From positions 1 to 64,000 of the forward strand of contig NZ_QXML01000010.1 of assembly GCF_003583985.1 (NCBI RefSeq): 64,000 nt of DNA, given 5' to 3'. The position numbers and the translations under genes are program-made. The notes under the pieces are model-generated. The model was not told the DNA's origin. It ran no database searches and worked only from the letters and a program-made list of their open reading frames with translations. Positions 32,725 through 40,780 of the stretch are shown here, piece after piece. Numbering within the stretch: the stretch's first letter is position 1; every line of letters starts with the position of its first letter. Origin of the DNA: Algoriphagus lacus (GTDB lineage: Bacteria > Bacteroidota > Bacteroidia > Cytophagales > Cyclobacteriaceae).

Positions 32725-33607
32725 GTTTCCTTCAGCTCTTTCCCTTCAAGTAATTGATCTGGACAGGGATTGCTTGAGATGGGCTTGGAAAAATGGGATT
32801 TTGGTTTCACCTGAGCAGGTGGAAAGTTTTCGCCGTCAGAAAATCAACTGGTTTGCAGCTTACCTGTATCCTGAATTGGAGGCAGAGCGGTTAAAGGTGC
32901 TGATGCGATTTTTCCTTTGCCTATTTCGCATTGATGACGGTATGGATAATTGGACCAATGAGGACTCCTATCTGCTGTTGAAAGCACTTGAAAAAAGAGG
33001 ATCCTGGGAAGGCAAGCCTGAGTTTTCCTCCTTAAGGCAACATACCTTGAGTTTGTTCCGAAGAATTTCACGTTGGTCCAATTCTGAAATCTGGCGCAAG
33101 GAGTGGAAGGAGAATTGGATTCTTTATTTGGAAGGCCTTGGCTGGGAACTCACTCTCAAGGCTGAAAACAAGGTTCCCGAATTAAATGACTATCAACAGA
33201 ATAGAGGATTTAGTTCTGGGGTTTTTCTAGCCTTCCAACTTCTCAGAATAGATTGCTATTCACCTTCTTGCGGAATGTTGAAAATGGAACAATTAATTTC
33301 CAGACTCATCACATTGTCCAATGATATTGGGTCTTTTGAAAAGGAAAGGCGTCAGGGAGATTTTCAAAATGAGCTTATACTTTTGGAAGGAATTATTGGT
33401 TTGGATTCCGCGAAAAGGCGGGTAAAAAAGGAATTGGAAAGGCTCAAATGGCAAATTTTAGGTTTGGGAGACTACTTGACAAAACATGAGAGTGACACCA
33501 AACCTTGGGTAGAATCGGCATTGCTTTTAGCAGGAGGTTGTCAAGCTTGGTCGGAAGAAAGCATTCGGTATTTATCAAGGATTAACGGAACAGTAAAATC
33601 CCACTAA
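32705..33607 (+). CDS. Class I terpene synthase
   Basis: This 300-residue all-alpha protein has the complete class I terpene cyclase set: the aspartate-rich motif D77-D78-G-M-D81, the pyrophosphate sensor R167, the NSE triad N206-D207-x-x-S210-x-x-x-E214, and the R288-Y289 pair 80 residues after NSE. It should cyclise a prenyl diphosphate, probably farnesyl or geranylgeranyl diphosphate, to a terpene in the cytoplasm. ATG lies in the end of the regulator gene. No prenyltransferase or P450 is near, so the product may be used unmodified or finished elsewhere. Confidence 0.85.
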   Translation: MNNRQLEFPSALSLQVIDLDRDCLRWAWKNGILVSPEQVESFRRQKINWFAAYLYPELEAERLKVLMRFFLCLFRIDDGMDNWTNEDSYLLLKALEKRGSWEGKPEFSSLRQHTLSLFRRISRWSNSEIWRKEWKENWILYLEGLGWELTLKAENKVPELNDYQQNRGFSSGVFLAFQLLRIDCYSPSCGMLKMEQLISRLITLSNDIGSFEKERRQGDFQNELILLEGIIGLDSAKRRVKKELERLKWQILGLGDYLTKHESDTKPWVESALLLAGGCQAWSEESIRYLSRINGTVKSH

Positions 33608-33623
33608 TGGAAAGGAGTAGGAA

Positions 33624-33818
33624 ATGCTCAAAAAACGATGTGTCATCTATGCTAAAGACATACAGCGGATTACAGGGAGAAGCGAGCGATATAGCCATGA
33701 GGTGTTGAAAAAAATCCGCAATCTGGTCGATAAGGAAAAGGGTCAGTTTGTGACGGTAGCTGAATTTTCTGCCTTCTCCGGCATTCCGGAAGAGGAGTTG
33801 CAGGAATACCTTTATTGA
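33624..33818 (+). CDS. Small HTH-like hypothetical protein
   Basis: A 64-residue protein whose sequence (VIYAKDIQRITGRSERYSHE, then VTVAEFSAFSGIPEEELQEY) looks like a short two-part helix-turn-helix of a type common beside Bacteroidota mobile or phage-like genes. It has a strong ribosome-binding sequence (AAAGGAGTAGGA) just before the ATG. It follows the terpene synthase by 16 bp and may be in its operon. DNA binding is likely but its target is unknown. Confidence 0.6.
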   Translation: MLKKRCVIYAKDIQRITGRSERYSHEVLKKIRNLVDKEKGQFVTVAEFSAFSGIPEEELQEYLY

Positions 33819-34098
33819 TTCAAATTCAGGGTACGAGGCTTTTCCAATAAAGTCTTGGTTTTTGGGAGCGGCCAATTGTGCTTTTCTCCATCCACTTCGA
33901 TTCATTTCAGGAATTGTATAGACTCATAGTGTTCCTTTAGTATGAGTTTCTCCCTGCTTTAGACCGGGTTTCTCCCTTTTTCCATCGGATTGGAGGTGGG
34001 AGAAAATAGGAACAATCAATGGTTGGAGCTTGAGGTGAGGCTCCAATCAAAGGAATGTAGCACAGTTTCTTAAAATTTAATGTCTCATTCATTTACAT

Positions 34099-34746
34099 AT
34101 GGCAAAATCACAAAATCCATTGCTCAGTCAATTGAGCGGTAAACTCGGCAATCTGGTAGTCTATCAACTGATGGGAAAAACGGTAATAAGGAGAAGACCC
34201 GATCCCGGCAAGCTCTATCGCCCCAGCAAGCTCCAAAAATTTAACCAAGCCGCCTTTAGGCAGATTCAACAGTTTCTTCTTCCCCTAAAAGATCTTCTTG
34301 ATTTTGGATTTGGAGAATATACCGAAGGAATGAAAAAAGGAATCCATCTGGCCATGTCTTGGGCAATGAAACATGCGGTGTATGGAAATGAGGGAGTTGT
34401 AATGCTCCAAAATACTGCCTTTAGGATTTCAAAGGGAGACCTTCCACTTCCTCAGGGAGTTGAAATTCTTAAATTATCTCCAACATGGGTCCGAATAAAC
34501 TGGAATTCTGGGGGTAGTTTGGGAAGTGCGCGAGTAACGGATAGTACTTGGGTCGTTCTTTATCATCCAAAATCAAAAAAATATCAGGAAATCCGGGAAG
34601 GCTCCCATCGCTCCAATGATAGTCAGGAAATACACCTGCAAGGAATATTCAAGGAAAGCGGAGTATTGCTTTTTCTGGCTTTTTACCGCAAGTTGGGATT
34701 GCAAAAAATTAGGTTTTCTGATTCTTTATGTTTTGAAATTCCTTAG
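34099..34746 (+). CDS. DUF6266-like protein
   Basis: The 215-residue protein begins AKSQNPLLSQLSGKLGNLVV, followed by GKTVIRRRPDPGK, the start shared by the Bacteroidota DUF6266 family, with a later beta-rich half (VRINWNSGG, VVLYHPKSKKY). The function of the family is unknown; members often lie near phage-like or secretion genes. A terminator follows at 34769, so it is a single-gene transcript. A similar N-terminus occurs in the next gene, so they may be related. Confidence 0.7.
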   Translation: MAKSQNPLLSQLSGKLGNLVVYQLMGKTVIRRRPDPGKLYRPSKLQKFNQAAFRQIQQFLLPLKDLLDFGFGEYTEGMKKGIHLAMSWAMKHAVYGNEGVVMLQNTAFRISKGDLPLPQGVEILKLSPTWVRINWNSGGSLGSARVTDSTWVVLYHPKSKKYQEIREGSHRSNDSQEIHLQGIFKESGVLLFLAFYRKLGLQKIRFSDSLCFEIP

Positions 34747-34768
34747 ACACAACCGAATTCCGTTCTTC

Positions 34769-34793
34769 AAAGCCCCATTTTGGGGCTTTTTTT
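34769..34793 (+). terminator. Terminator after the DUF6266-like gene
   Basis: AAAGCCCC-ATTTT-GGGGCTTT stem-loop followed by four more T; 23 bp after the stop codon. Confidence 0.8.
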
Positions 34794-34925
34794 ATGCTCG
34801 GAATTTTAGGTTTTGGTGCAGGATTATACATAAACCGCAAAAGCCTGCAAGGAATGCACATTCAATTGATCATCAGTCTGCTAGCCATCAATTTAGGTCC
34901 ATGTTTCACTTAAACCCCATTGAAA

Positions 34926-35675
34926 ATGGCAAAGCAAACAGGAGTAATTACACTCAAAGGACCAGTCGGTAGACTTTCCTTTTACAAGACCAGAAACGGC
35001 TACCTCGCCCGTGAAAAGGGAGGGATAGAAAAGTCCAGGATCATGAATGATCCCCGTTTTGCGCGTACCCGGGAAAACATCCGGGAATTCACTGACAATG
35101 CCACCGCTTCCAAGCTGCTGCGGGATGCACTAAGACCGGTGATCTCCAAGATCGGCGATAAACGCCTCAACCTCCGGATCACTCAGGTGATGATGCAGGT
35201 ATTGAAGTCCGATGAATCCAGTGTCAGGGGAGACCGCAAGGTTAAACTCGGCAACTGGGACCTACTCAAGGAAATGGAGCTAAATGCGGGTTCATCGCTA
35301 AGCAGCACCCTGTTTTTCGAGATTCAAACCAGCGATACAGCCAGTGCCTGGCAGGTGCAGTTGCCCGCTTTTGTTCCCGGCGACATGATTGCCCTTCCGG
35401 TTGGAGCTACCCATTACCGGATTTCCGCTACAGGGGTAGCGGTGGACTTTGATCTGGGTACCCGAACTGTCATAGGTTCCACTACAGGTTCAATGTCAGT
35501 GTTGGATTCTGCCGTAGCTCAATCCCTTTCGGTAGACAAAGGGCAGCTCAGCGGAACGCATTTCGTGTATTTGCTGACAGTGGAATTTATCCAGATCGTC
35601 AACGGAGTGGAATACGCCATCAACAACGGCGCCCACAATGCGGCCAAGATCCTGGGTACGAGCAAAACTGTCTGA
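34926..35675 (+). CDS. Hypothetical protein, distantly DUF6266-like N-terminus
   Basis: A 249-residue protein with no clear known domain. The start AKQTGVITLKGPVGRLSFY and the later KTRNGYLAREKGG resemble the DUF6266 N-terminal pattern (GK-x-G-x-L-x-x-Y, then R-rich). The second half is beta-rich with valines and threonines (GATHYRISATGVAVDFDL). ATG 34926 is preferred over an earlier TTG. The stop overlaps the next ATG as TGATG, so it is translationally coupled. Function not recognised. Confidence 0.6.
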   Translation: MAKQTGVITLKGPVGRLSFYKTRNGYLAREKGGIEKSRIMNDPRFARTRENIREFTDNATASKLLRDALRPVISKIGDKRLNLRITQVMMQVLKSDESSVRGDRKVKLGNWDLLKEMELNAGSSLSSTLFFEIQTSDTASAWQVQLPAFVPGDMIALPVGATHYRISATGVAVDFDLGTRTVIGSTTGSMSVLDSAVAQSLSVDKGQLSGTHFVYLLTVEFIQIVNGVEYAINNGAHNAAKILGTSKTV

Positions 35676-36103
35676 TGCGTCTCCTGCTTAAACGCAGGTA
35701 TACTCCCCGGCATACGCTGGGGAGGCTTTACCTGGGAAGTCGGCTGCTCTGCTGTATCCGGGAAGCCCCCAAATCCTGCTACTCTCCTCAGAGGCACTGC
35801 ATGCCTGAGGGAGTCTATGAATTGGAGCCGGTTCACGGGGAGGAGAGCGGATGGGCGATCCGGGTTGGAGAAGTAGGGTGGATCCGTCAGGTAGGACCGG
35901 ATCGGATACCCGGACAGTTGGAAATGGCACCGGTTACCGAGTTTCAAACCGGGGCAAAACCCACCTTCACCCGATTGGCCTTTCAAAAGCTGCTCGATGA
36001 ATTGGGCAACCTGTGGGAGAGGGGAGAGGTGGTGGAGCTTCAGGTGACGGGAGCGGAGATTCCTTATCGTTTATCCGCATGTCGGATGCCCAACTTCTCC
36101 TGA
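35675..36103 (+). CDS. DUF5675-like small protein
   Basis: A 142-residue protein starting RLLLKRRYTPRHTLGRLYLG, with CMPEGVYELEPVHGEESGW further on. The TLG-x-L and CxPxGxYxL elements resemble DUF5675, a family found near phage or tail-like modules and suspected to act on peptidoglycan. The usual histidine-rich later motif is weak here, so the match is partial. It is rich in arginine and cysteine. It overlaps the gene before by one base and the following small gene by 25 bp. Confidence 0.5.
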   Translation: MRLLLKRRYTPRHTLGRLYLGSRLLCCIREAPKSCYSPQRHCMPEGVYELEPVHGEESGWAIRVGEVGWIRQVGPDRIPGQLEMAPVTEFQTGAKPTFTRLAFQKLLDELGNLWERGEVVELQVTGAEIPYRLSACRMPNFS

Positions 36104-36315
36104 TGGTCACAGGAGCGATCCTTTCGCTGCTGCTCTCGGTCATCGCTTTTTTCCTGAAGTTTCTGGTACAGGACTTCAGGAAGTTGCAGGGAGATTTTAT
36201 GGAACTCAAAGTCCGCCAGGAAAGCCTGAGGGCTGAGATTGACCGAATCTCCGAGGTGCTGTTTTTACTCAAAAAACAGTTGATCAGGAATGCGAGACAT
36301 TCTTATCCGAAGTAA
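36079..36315 (+). CDS. Small membrane protein with C-terminal helix, holin/spanin-like layout
   Basis: The 78-residue protein has one strong transmembrane helix (LLLMVTGAILSLLLSVIAFF) followed by a charged helical stretch (KLQGDFMELKVRQESLRAEI) likely to form a coiled coil. ATG 36079 was chosen because the earlier in-frame ATG at 36013 adds a glycine-rich stretch that lies inside the preceding gene. One N-terminal membrane helix plus coiled coil is the layout of small phage spanins and accessory holins. No family is recognised. Confidence 0.5.
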   Translation: MSDAQLLLMVTGAILSLLLSVIAFFLKFLVQDFRKLQGDFMELKVRQESLRAEIDRISEVLFLLKKQLIRNARHSYPK

Positions 36316-36343
36316 ACCAAAACGAAAAATCGAACAACAAATC

Positions 36344-36595
36344 ATGGATTTAATCACAGAAATCAAGGAACGGGCACAGGCCCCAACACCTCCATTCTTT
36401 CAGGTGTTGAAGCGGCTTGGGCTGATGATTGCTGCAATAGGGCTGGGAGTGTTGACCGCCCCCGGAGAATTGCCGGAAATCCTTATGACCTATGCAGGCC
36501 ACGCATTGACTGCGGGGACGATTCTGGTCAGCATCTGTCAACTGACAGTGGACGAAAGCAGACTGGAGGAAAAGTTGCTAAATTCGGTCAAATAG
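36344..36595 (+). CDS. Small two-helix membrane protein, holin-like
   Basis: An 83-residue protein with two hydrophobic segments (LGLMIAAIGLGVLTAP and HALTAGTILVSICQLTV) and a charged N-terminal helix. Such two-helix proteins of ~80 residues often are holins in Bacteroidota phage or phage-like clusters. ATG 36344 follows the earlier gene by 28 bp. A terminator follows at 36621, closing the cassette from 34926. The functional call is inference from topology and neighbours. Confidence 0.5.
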   Translation: MDLITEIKERAQAPTPPFFQVLKRLGLMIAAIGLGVLTAPGELPEILMTYAGHALTAGTILVSICQLTVDESRLEEKLLNSVK

Positions 36596-36620
36596 GCTAA
36601 TAAAGTCGAATGACCAGATT

Positions 36621-36650
36621 AAAACCGGGCGGGTCTCCTTCCCGGTTTTT
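36621..36650 (+). terminator. Terminator closing the small-membrane-protein cassette
   Basis: AAAACCGGG and CCCGGTTTT form a 9-bp stem with an 11-nt loop, followed by one more T and then TACTTT. It lies 26 bp after the last gene. Confidence 0.75.
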
Positions 36651-36751
36651 TACTTTCTTAATTGTCCAACCGATGCCAGTCTCCCGACTTTATTGTCTTT
36701 ACTAATTTCTCAAATTGGATTCCATCTTGCTGCCTTCATATTCCGTCCTCC

Positions 36752-37014
36752 AAATCTCCAATCTCATTACCGGATAATAGTCGTCGGTTGGGCCATGCAG
36801 GATTTATGGTTTTTGGATCTGCGGAAAACCGTAAAGAAAACAGGTTAGCACCTGAGTGGGCGAAGGTGATCCACCTGTTTTTAGGTTTGTAGCAGAGTCA
36901 AAAATCAAATCGAAAACAAATTAAAAGTGGATAAGAGAACCTCACCGATTTGAAGTAAAGCCTTAGGCCCAAGGCTTTTTGGTTACTTTTTGGCCGCCAA
37001 AAAGTGACGAAGGA
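36752..37014 (+). repeat. Four-hairpin dispersed repeat D, copy 2
   Basis: Same order as copy 1: ACGGTTTT-like arm (here TGGTTTTTG), ACAGGT/ACCTGT hairpin plus T5, AAGCC/GGCTT hairpin and the ACTTTTTGGCCGCCAAAAAG palindrome. Copy 3 follows 155 bp later. Confidence 0.75.
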
Positions 37015-37095
37015 AGGGCTAAAACCATGGTGATTTTTTTTCTGCAGATAGTAGCTGCCTTGTTCAGCATTTTTAATTCGGAGCCTTTGTTCCAG

Positions 37096-37170
37096 GATTT
37101 GCAATCCAACTCCCCAAACTCCAATTCTCGATTTGTTTTCCATCTTGCTGGCTTCATATTCCGTCCTCCA
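37096..37170 (+). repeat. Dispersed repeat C fragment
   Basis: GGATTTGCAATCCAACTCC and CCATCTTGCTGGCTTCATAT, immediately before repeat D copy 3, so C and D adjoin in the same order as at 17418-17914. Confidence 0.6.
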
Positions 37171-37432
37171 AATCTCCAATCTCATTACCGGATAATAGTC
37201 GTCGGTTGGGCCATGCAGGATTTACGGTTTTTGGATCTGCGGAAAACCGTAAAGAAAACAGGTTAGCTCCTGAGTATTGGAAGGAGATCCACCTGTTTTT
37301 AGGTTTGGAGCAGAGCCAAAAATCAAATCGAAAACAAATTAAGACTGGATAAGAGAACCTCACCGATTTGAAGTAAAGCCTGGGGCCCAAGGCTTTTTGG
37401 TTACTTTTTGGCCGCCAAAAAGTGACGAAAGA
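37170..37432 (+). repeat. Four-hairpin dispersed repeat D, copy 3
   Basis: A 263-bp unit nearly identical to copy 2 (37170-37432 versus 36752-37014, offset 418 bp). All four hairpins are intact. Confidence 0.75.
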
Positions 37433-37765
37433 AAAAAGTTTAGGGAAGGTAAATTTTAATAAACCACAGTCAATTTTTCACCATGCTGGCATCATATCCT
37501 GTTTTCCAAATCAAAATCCTTGGCCAACGCTGTATAAAACGCATATTTATTTAACCCGGGGTCGCACCAAAAACTATTAAAAGACAGACCTCGTCAGGCT
37601 CCTGATTTTCCCCTTAAGGGTCGAGTCCTAATCATTCACTAATCGGTTATCCGAATTTCCAATCTCATTTCTGGATAATTGTCGTTGGCTGGGCCATGCA
37701 GGATTTACGGTTTTTGGATCTGCGGAAAACCGTGATAACCTGACAACAGCGCAGCGGATAACCCT
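37433..37765. repeat. Gene-free repeat DNA before the minus-strand GT4
   Basis: Holds another C-like fragment (37470-37545) and a shortened D copy (37651-37733, first hairpin only), then the sequence GATAACCTGACAACAGC that recurs near 41762 and 41860. No gene seen. Confidence 0.6.
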
Positions 37766-39004
37766 TCAAGATTGCTTCGTCGTACCTCCTCGCAATGACG
37801 TATCCAACACCTCCAAATAAATCCCTTCCAACTCCTCTACCATCCTTTTCATGCTGAATTTTTCTATAACCCGTTCCCGTGCTGCCAAAGCCATTTTCTG
37901 TTGAAGTTCAGGATCTTCCAACAATTGAATGCAATAATCTACCAGGCCTTCCCACTCCTCAATTTCAGTCAAAAAACCCTGCTTTCCCTGTTGGATGACT
38001 TCCCCGATTCCTCCTGCTCGGGTAGCCACTACCGGTACCTCACAGGACATCGCTTCCAGCATTGCAATCGGTAAGCCTTCAAATTCCGAAGTACTCAGGT
38101 AAATATCCATGATGCTCAGATAGGGCACCACTTCCTTTTGGACACCCACCCAATGGAAGTGATTTGCCTTTCCGGATTTCTTGATTAGGCTAAGGATTTT
38201 TTCTCTCCATTCTCCATCTCCAACCAGCAAAAAATGAGTTTCCGGGCATTTTTCCAGAATTTTCAAGGCAATATCCACCCACAGCCACAGCCGCTTTTGG
38301 GATCTAAAAACAGCGACTTTTCCAATGACAGAAGCATGTTGAGGGATGCCAAGAGCGGATTTTAAGTCTTCTCCCTTCGGACCAAGTGACTTCTTTCCCC
38401 AGGATAGTGCCTCGCTTTCAGTTGAGGGATTGTGAGAGCCGCCTCTTCTAAACACCTCCGTATTTACTCCATTTTGAACAACCCGGACTTTGAGTCTCCC
38501 ACCTCTTTTGTAGGGATCCCAAATGGAATTGAGTCGCATGGACAAGGCTACCTCATTGGAAACAGCTATGGCTACATCCTGATGTTTGAAGGTAATACGG
38601 TTTCCAAAATTGGAAATCTTATTGTACCGTTCCCAGGTATTGTGCTCGGTGTAGACGATCGGGATGGAAAGTTGTCTTCCAACGAACCTCGCCAAAATTC
38701 CCGCCCAAGGAAGGTGGGCATGGATGATGTCAAATCCATGCTCCAGAACAAAATGCTTTACTTTTTTGATTTGAAAGAAAAGCTCAAGATTGCCGGAAGG
38801 AATTAGGTGAACCTGGATTCCTGCTTTTTCCAGTTCATCCTTGATGTTTTCTTCCTGATGAAAAAAATAAAGGCAATGAAACTCAAATCGGTTTTGGTCA
38901 TGAACTAGGGCTGTTTCCGGAATCAATTTTTCGGCACCACCCCGCCCAAGGCTTTTAATCAGGTGTAGGACTTTTATTCGCTTGGGATTGGAATCGGACT
39001 TCAT
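37766..39004 (-). CDS. Glycosyltransferase family 4 protein with repeat-derived C-terminus
   Basis: A 412-residue GT-B enzyme: KVLHLIKSLGRGGAEKLIPE at the start, FDIIHAHLPWAGILARF, VVQNGVNTEVF as the linker, FLLVGDGEWREKIL, IYLSTSEFEGLPIAMLEAMS with the E-x7-E pair and VVATRAGGIGEVIQQGKQGF. The last 11-12 residues (TSLRGGTTKQS and the stop) are encoded by half a copy of repeat A (37769-37801). It stands at the end of a minus-strand run, away from the main glycan cluster, and probably adds a sugar to a surface glycan. Confidence 0.86.
   Translation of the reverse strand: MKSDSNPKRIKVLHLIKSLGRGGAEKLIPETALVHDQNRFEFHCLYFFHQEENIKDELEKAGIQVHLIPSGNLELFFQIKKVKHFVLEHGFDIIHAHLPWAGILARFVGRQLSIPIVYTEHNTWERYNKISNFGNRITFKHQDVAIAVSNEVALSMRLNSIWDPYKRGGRLKVRVVQNGVNTEVFRRGGSHNPSTESEALSWGKKSLGPKGEDLKSALGIPQHASVIGKVAVFRSQKRLWLWVDIALKILEKCPETHFLLVGDGEWREKILSLIKKSGKANHFHWVGVQKEVVPYLSIMDIYLSTSEFEGLPIAMLEAMSCEVPVVATRAGGIGEVIQQGKQGFLTEIEEWEGLVDYCIQLLEDPELQQKMALAARERVIEKFSMKRMVEELEGIYLEVLDTSLRGGTTKQS
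37769..37801 (-). repeat. Half of palindromic repeat A at the 3' end of a GT4 gene
   Basis: On the minus strand it reads ACGTCATTGCGAGGAGGTAC then GACGAAGCAATCT, the left arm of repeat A. It encodes the last residues and abuts the TGA. Confidence 0.75.
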
Positions 39005-39162
39005 TGCACCTGCAAGTTGGGAAATTTTGTCCTAACCCCTTTCAAGGCTCTTGACATTGCAGCCAAATGGTATTGAAAATGAGGGGATTGGATTTTTAAG
39101 TTTGGTTTTCAACAGTCTGATAGGGATTTAAGACAAACCAGATTTGGAAGCTTTCCAATTTC

Positions 39163-40161
39163 TCATTGAATCTGAAATTGGTTTTTAACCTGCTTAGCTT
39201 TAACCCTATTCCCCAGATTCCCCATGCTGAGACTTTCCATACCGTGATGTTCCTGAAGCTTTTTGAATAGTTTCAAAATCTTTTTTAACTCGATTAGGCA
39301 AGCCTCAGGATTGTTACCAAAGTTATGCGGGTGCCACCAGAGATGGTAGATTTCTCTGAGTTTGGCTGCCTTTTCCATTTCACCCAAAACTCTTGAAAGT
39401 CTTACCTTGTTGAAAAGTGAATTTCCATTGGTGTAAGGCCTCAAAATACGTGAGGCCGGAAGGATTACCGGTTCCTTTGATAAAAAGTTTATTTCTTCGA
39501 GCGAATAAGAGGTTCTTTTTCCCATTGGAAAAAAGCAATCTGCCGAACGAAACCATTTTTTGCTCTGGTCTTCGTGCTGTGTCTCCTGCCAAAACCAGTT
39601 TTTTGGATTGCCTCGGACATACTCAAAGCCTTCCTCCAGACAAATTCCCAGGTAAAGTTCATTAATGTGATTTCTGGGGAAAACCAGAGATTTCAACCTT
39701 GCACCAAATTTTTCCATGGCGATTTTTTGGGATGCCTGGATGTCTTGTCGAAACTGTTCCGGGCTTTGTCCCCTCATCAGCGTGTAGTAATGAGCATAGG
39801 AATGGGAACCAAGTTCCTGATGAGGAGTCTGAATTATTTCCCGGATCAATTCAGGAGCAAAGTGGACCTCAGGACGTATCCCGTGTTGCCTCGCCCATTC
39901 ATAGGCTGAATATTTTTTTTCACGATAAGAAGGTAGAAAGTCAGGGGAATAGTACTTCCATTCCTCCTCATTTTCGGCAAACAACATCCCGACTGTAGCC
40001 CAGGTAACTTGGATTTGATTTTGAGCAAAAAGTTCAAGCATTCTTGGAATTACTTTTCGTGTATTGGCAAAATATTCCGGATTGTACCGTGTCCCGATTT
40101 TGTCAAAAATTCCCCAAAGGAGTTCGAAGTCGAGGCTGATGGTAAGCACACCTGTTTGCAT
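39163..40161 (-). CDS. Polysaccharide deacetylase family protein
   Basis: A 332-residue NodB-like protein: LTISLDFELLWGIFDK is the start with the metal/catalytic D, VTWATVGMLFAENEEEW the next strand, and LGSHSYAHYYTL provides the metal-binding H-x3-H. LVFPRNHINELY and YHLWWHPHNFG are later conserved elements. These enzymes N-deacetylate amino sugars. The frame is open to 40209 but ATG 40161 gives the normal family start. No signal peptide is seen, so it may act on intracellular glycan intermediates. It follows the GNAT gene on the same strand after 0.6 kb. Confidence 0.85.
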   Translation of the reverse strand: MQTGVLTISLDFELLWGIFDKIGTRYNPEYFANTRKVIPRMLELFAQNQIQVTWATVGMLFAENEEEWKYYSPDFLPSYREKKYSAYEWARQHGIRPEVHFAPELIREIIQTPHQELGSHSYAHYYTLMRGQSPEQFRQDIQASQKIAMEKFGARLKSLVFPRNHINELYLGICLEEGFEYVRGNPKNWFWQETQHEDQSKKWFRSADCFFPMGKRTSYSLEEINFLSKEPVILPASRILRPYTNGNSLFNKVRLSRVLGEMEKAAKLREIYHLWWHPHNFGNNPEACLIELKKILKLFKKLQEHHGMESLSMGNLGNRVKAKQVKNQFQIQ

Positions 40162-40209
40162 ATTTAAATGTAAGAAAAGGCAGGAATAGATTTTTGGGGA
40201 TAGATCCAT

Positions 40210-40780
40210 TTAAGTTTAGCAAATCAACCTCCCAAGCGAAAAAGTAAACCGGTTAGTGTTCGCCTATGCCTTCCCTATTGCTCCTCCAGCGTTTGATATT
40301 AGTTTCATTTCAAGCTCTTACACCAGATTGCACAATTCTCAAAGTTTAGGACGGGGAGGGAGACGCAGCAGCGGGCCGGCGTCCGGCTAGTGCGGTTAGG
40401 ACCGAGCGTAAAAAATTAATCCAGTGGATTAATTTAGTGAGGGGCCAGTTTGCAGGGCTGGAGGCGTCTTGTCCCGAAAGCTTTCGGGATTGTCCTTTTG
40501 GGTCAAGCCAAAAGGACGAAAAAAAATAGGGCTTGAGCCATTTCAATTGGTTGCAAGTTCGGTGCAAGGCTATTGACTTGTGCCAAGGTTAATGCAGTTT
40601 TTGGACTGTTGGTTTTTTATTTTTTTTACCCCTCAATACCCTACTGCCGAAACCTGTGCCCCAATGGCATAGACGGTCTCGAGAAAACTAATCTTACACC
40701 CAAAACCACATCTTCGGTCTTAGGTAATTATCTTTCGGTATTCGACCTTTACCGAATTTGAGGTTAAATAAATGAATGGT
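40210..40780. other. Gene-free interval with hairpins
   Basis: About 570 bp. TCCCGAAAGCTTTCGGGA (near 40474-40491) is a perfect palindrome, and GTCCTTTTGG and CCAAAAGGAC (near 40493-40518) pair around GTCAAG. This resembles the last hairpin of repeat D but with other bases. No gene supported. Confidence 0.5.

Noticed and set aside
36898-37390. Minus-strand frames reading SLFGGQKVTKKPWA-like peptides
   Set aside because: The same peptide arises from every copy of repeat D because of its last palindrome (17820-18053, 36898-37185). This is a known type of false gene in repeat DNA.
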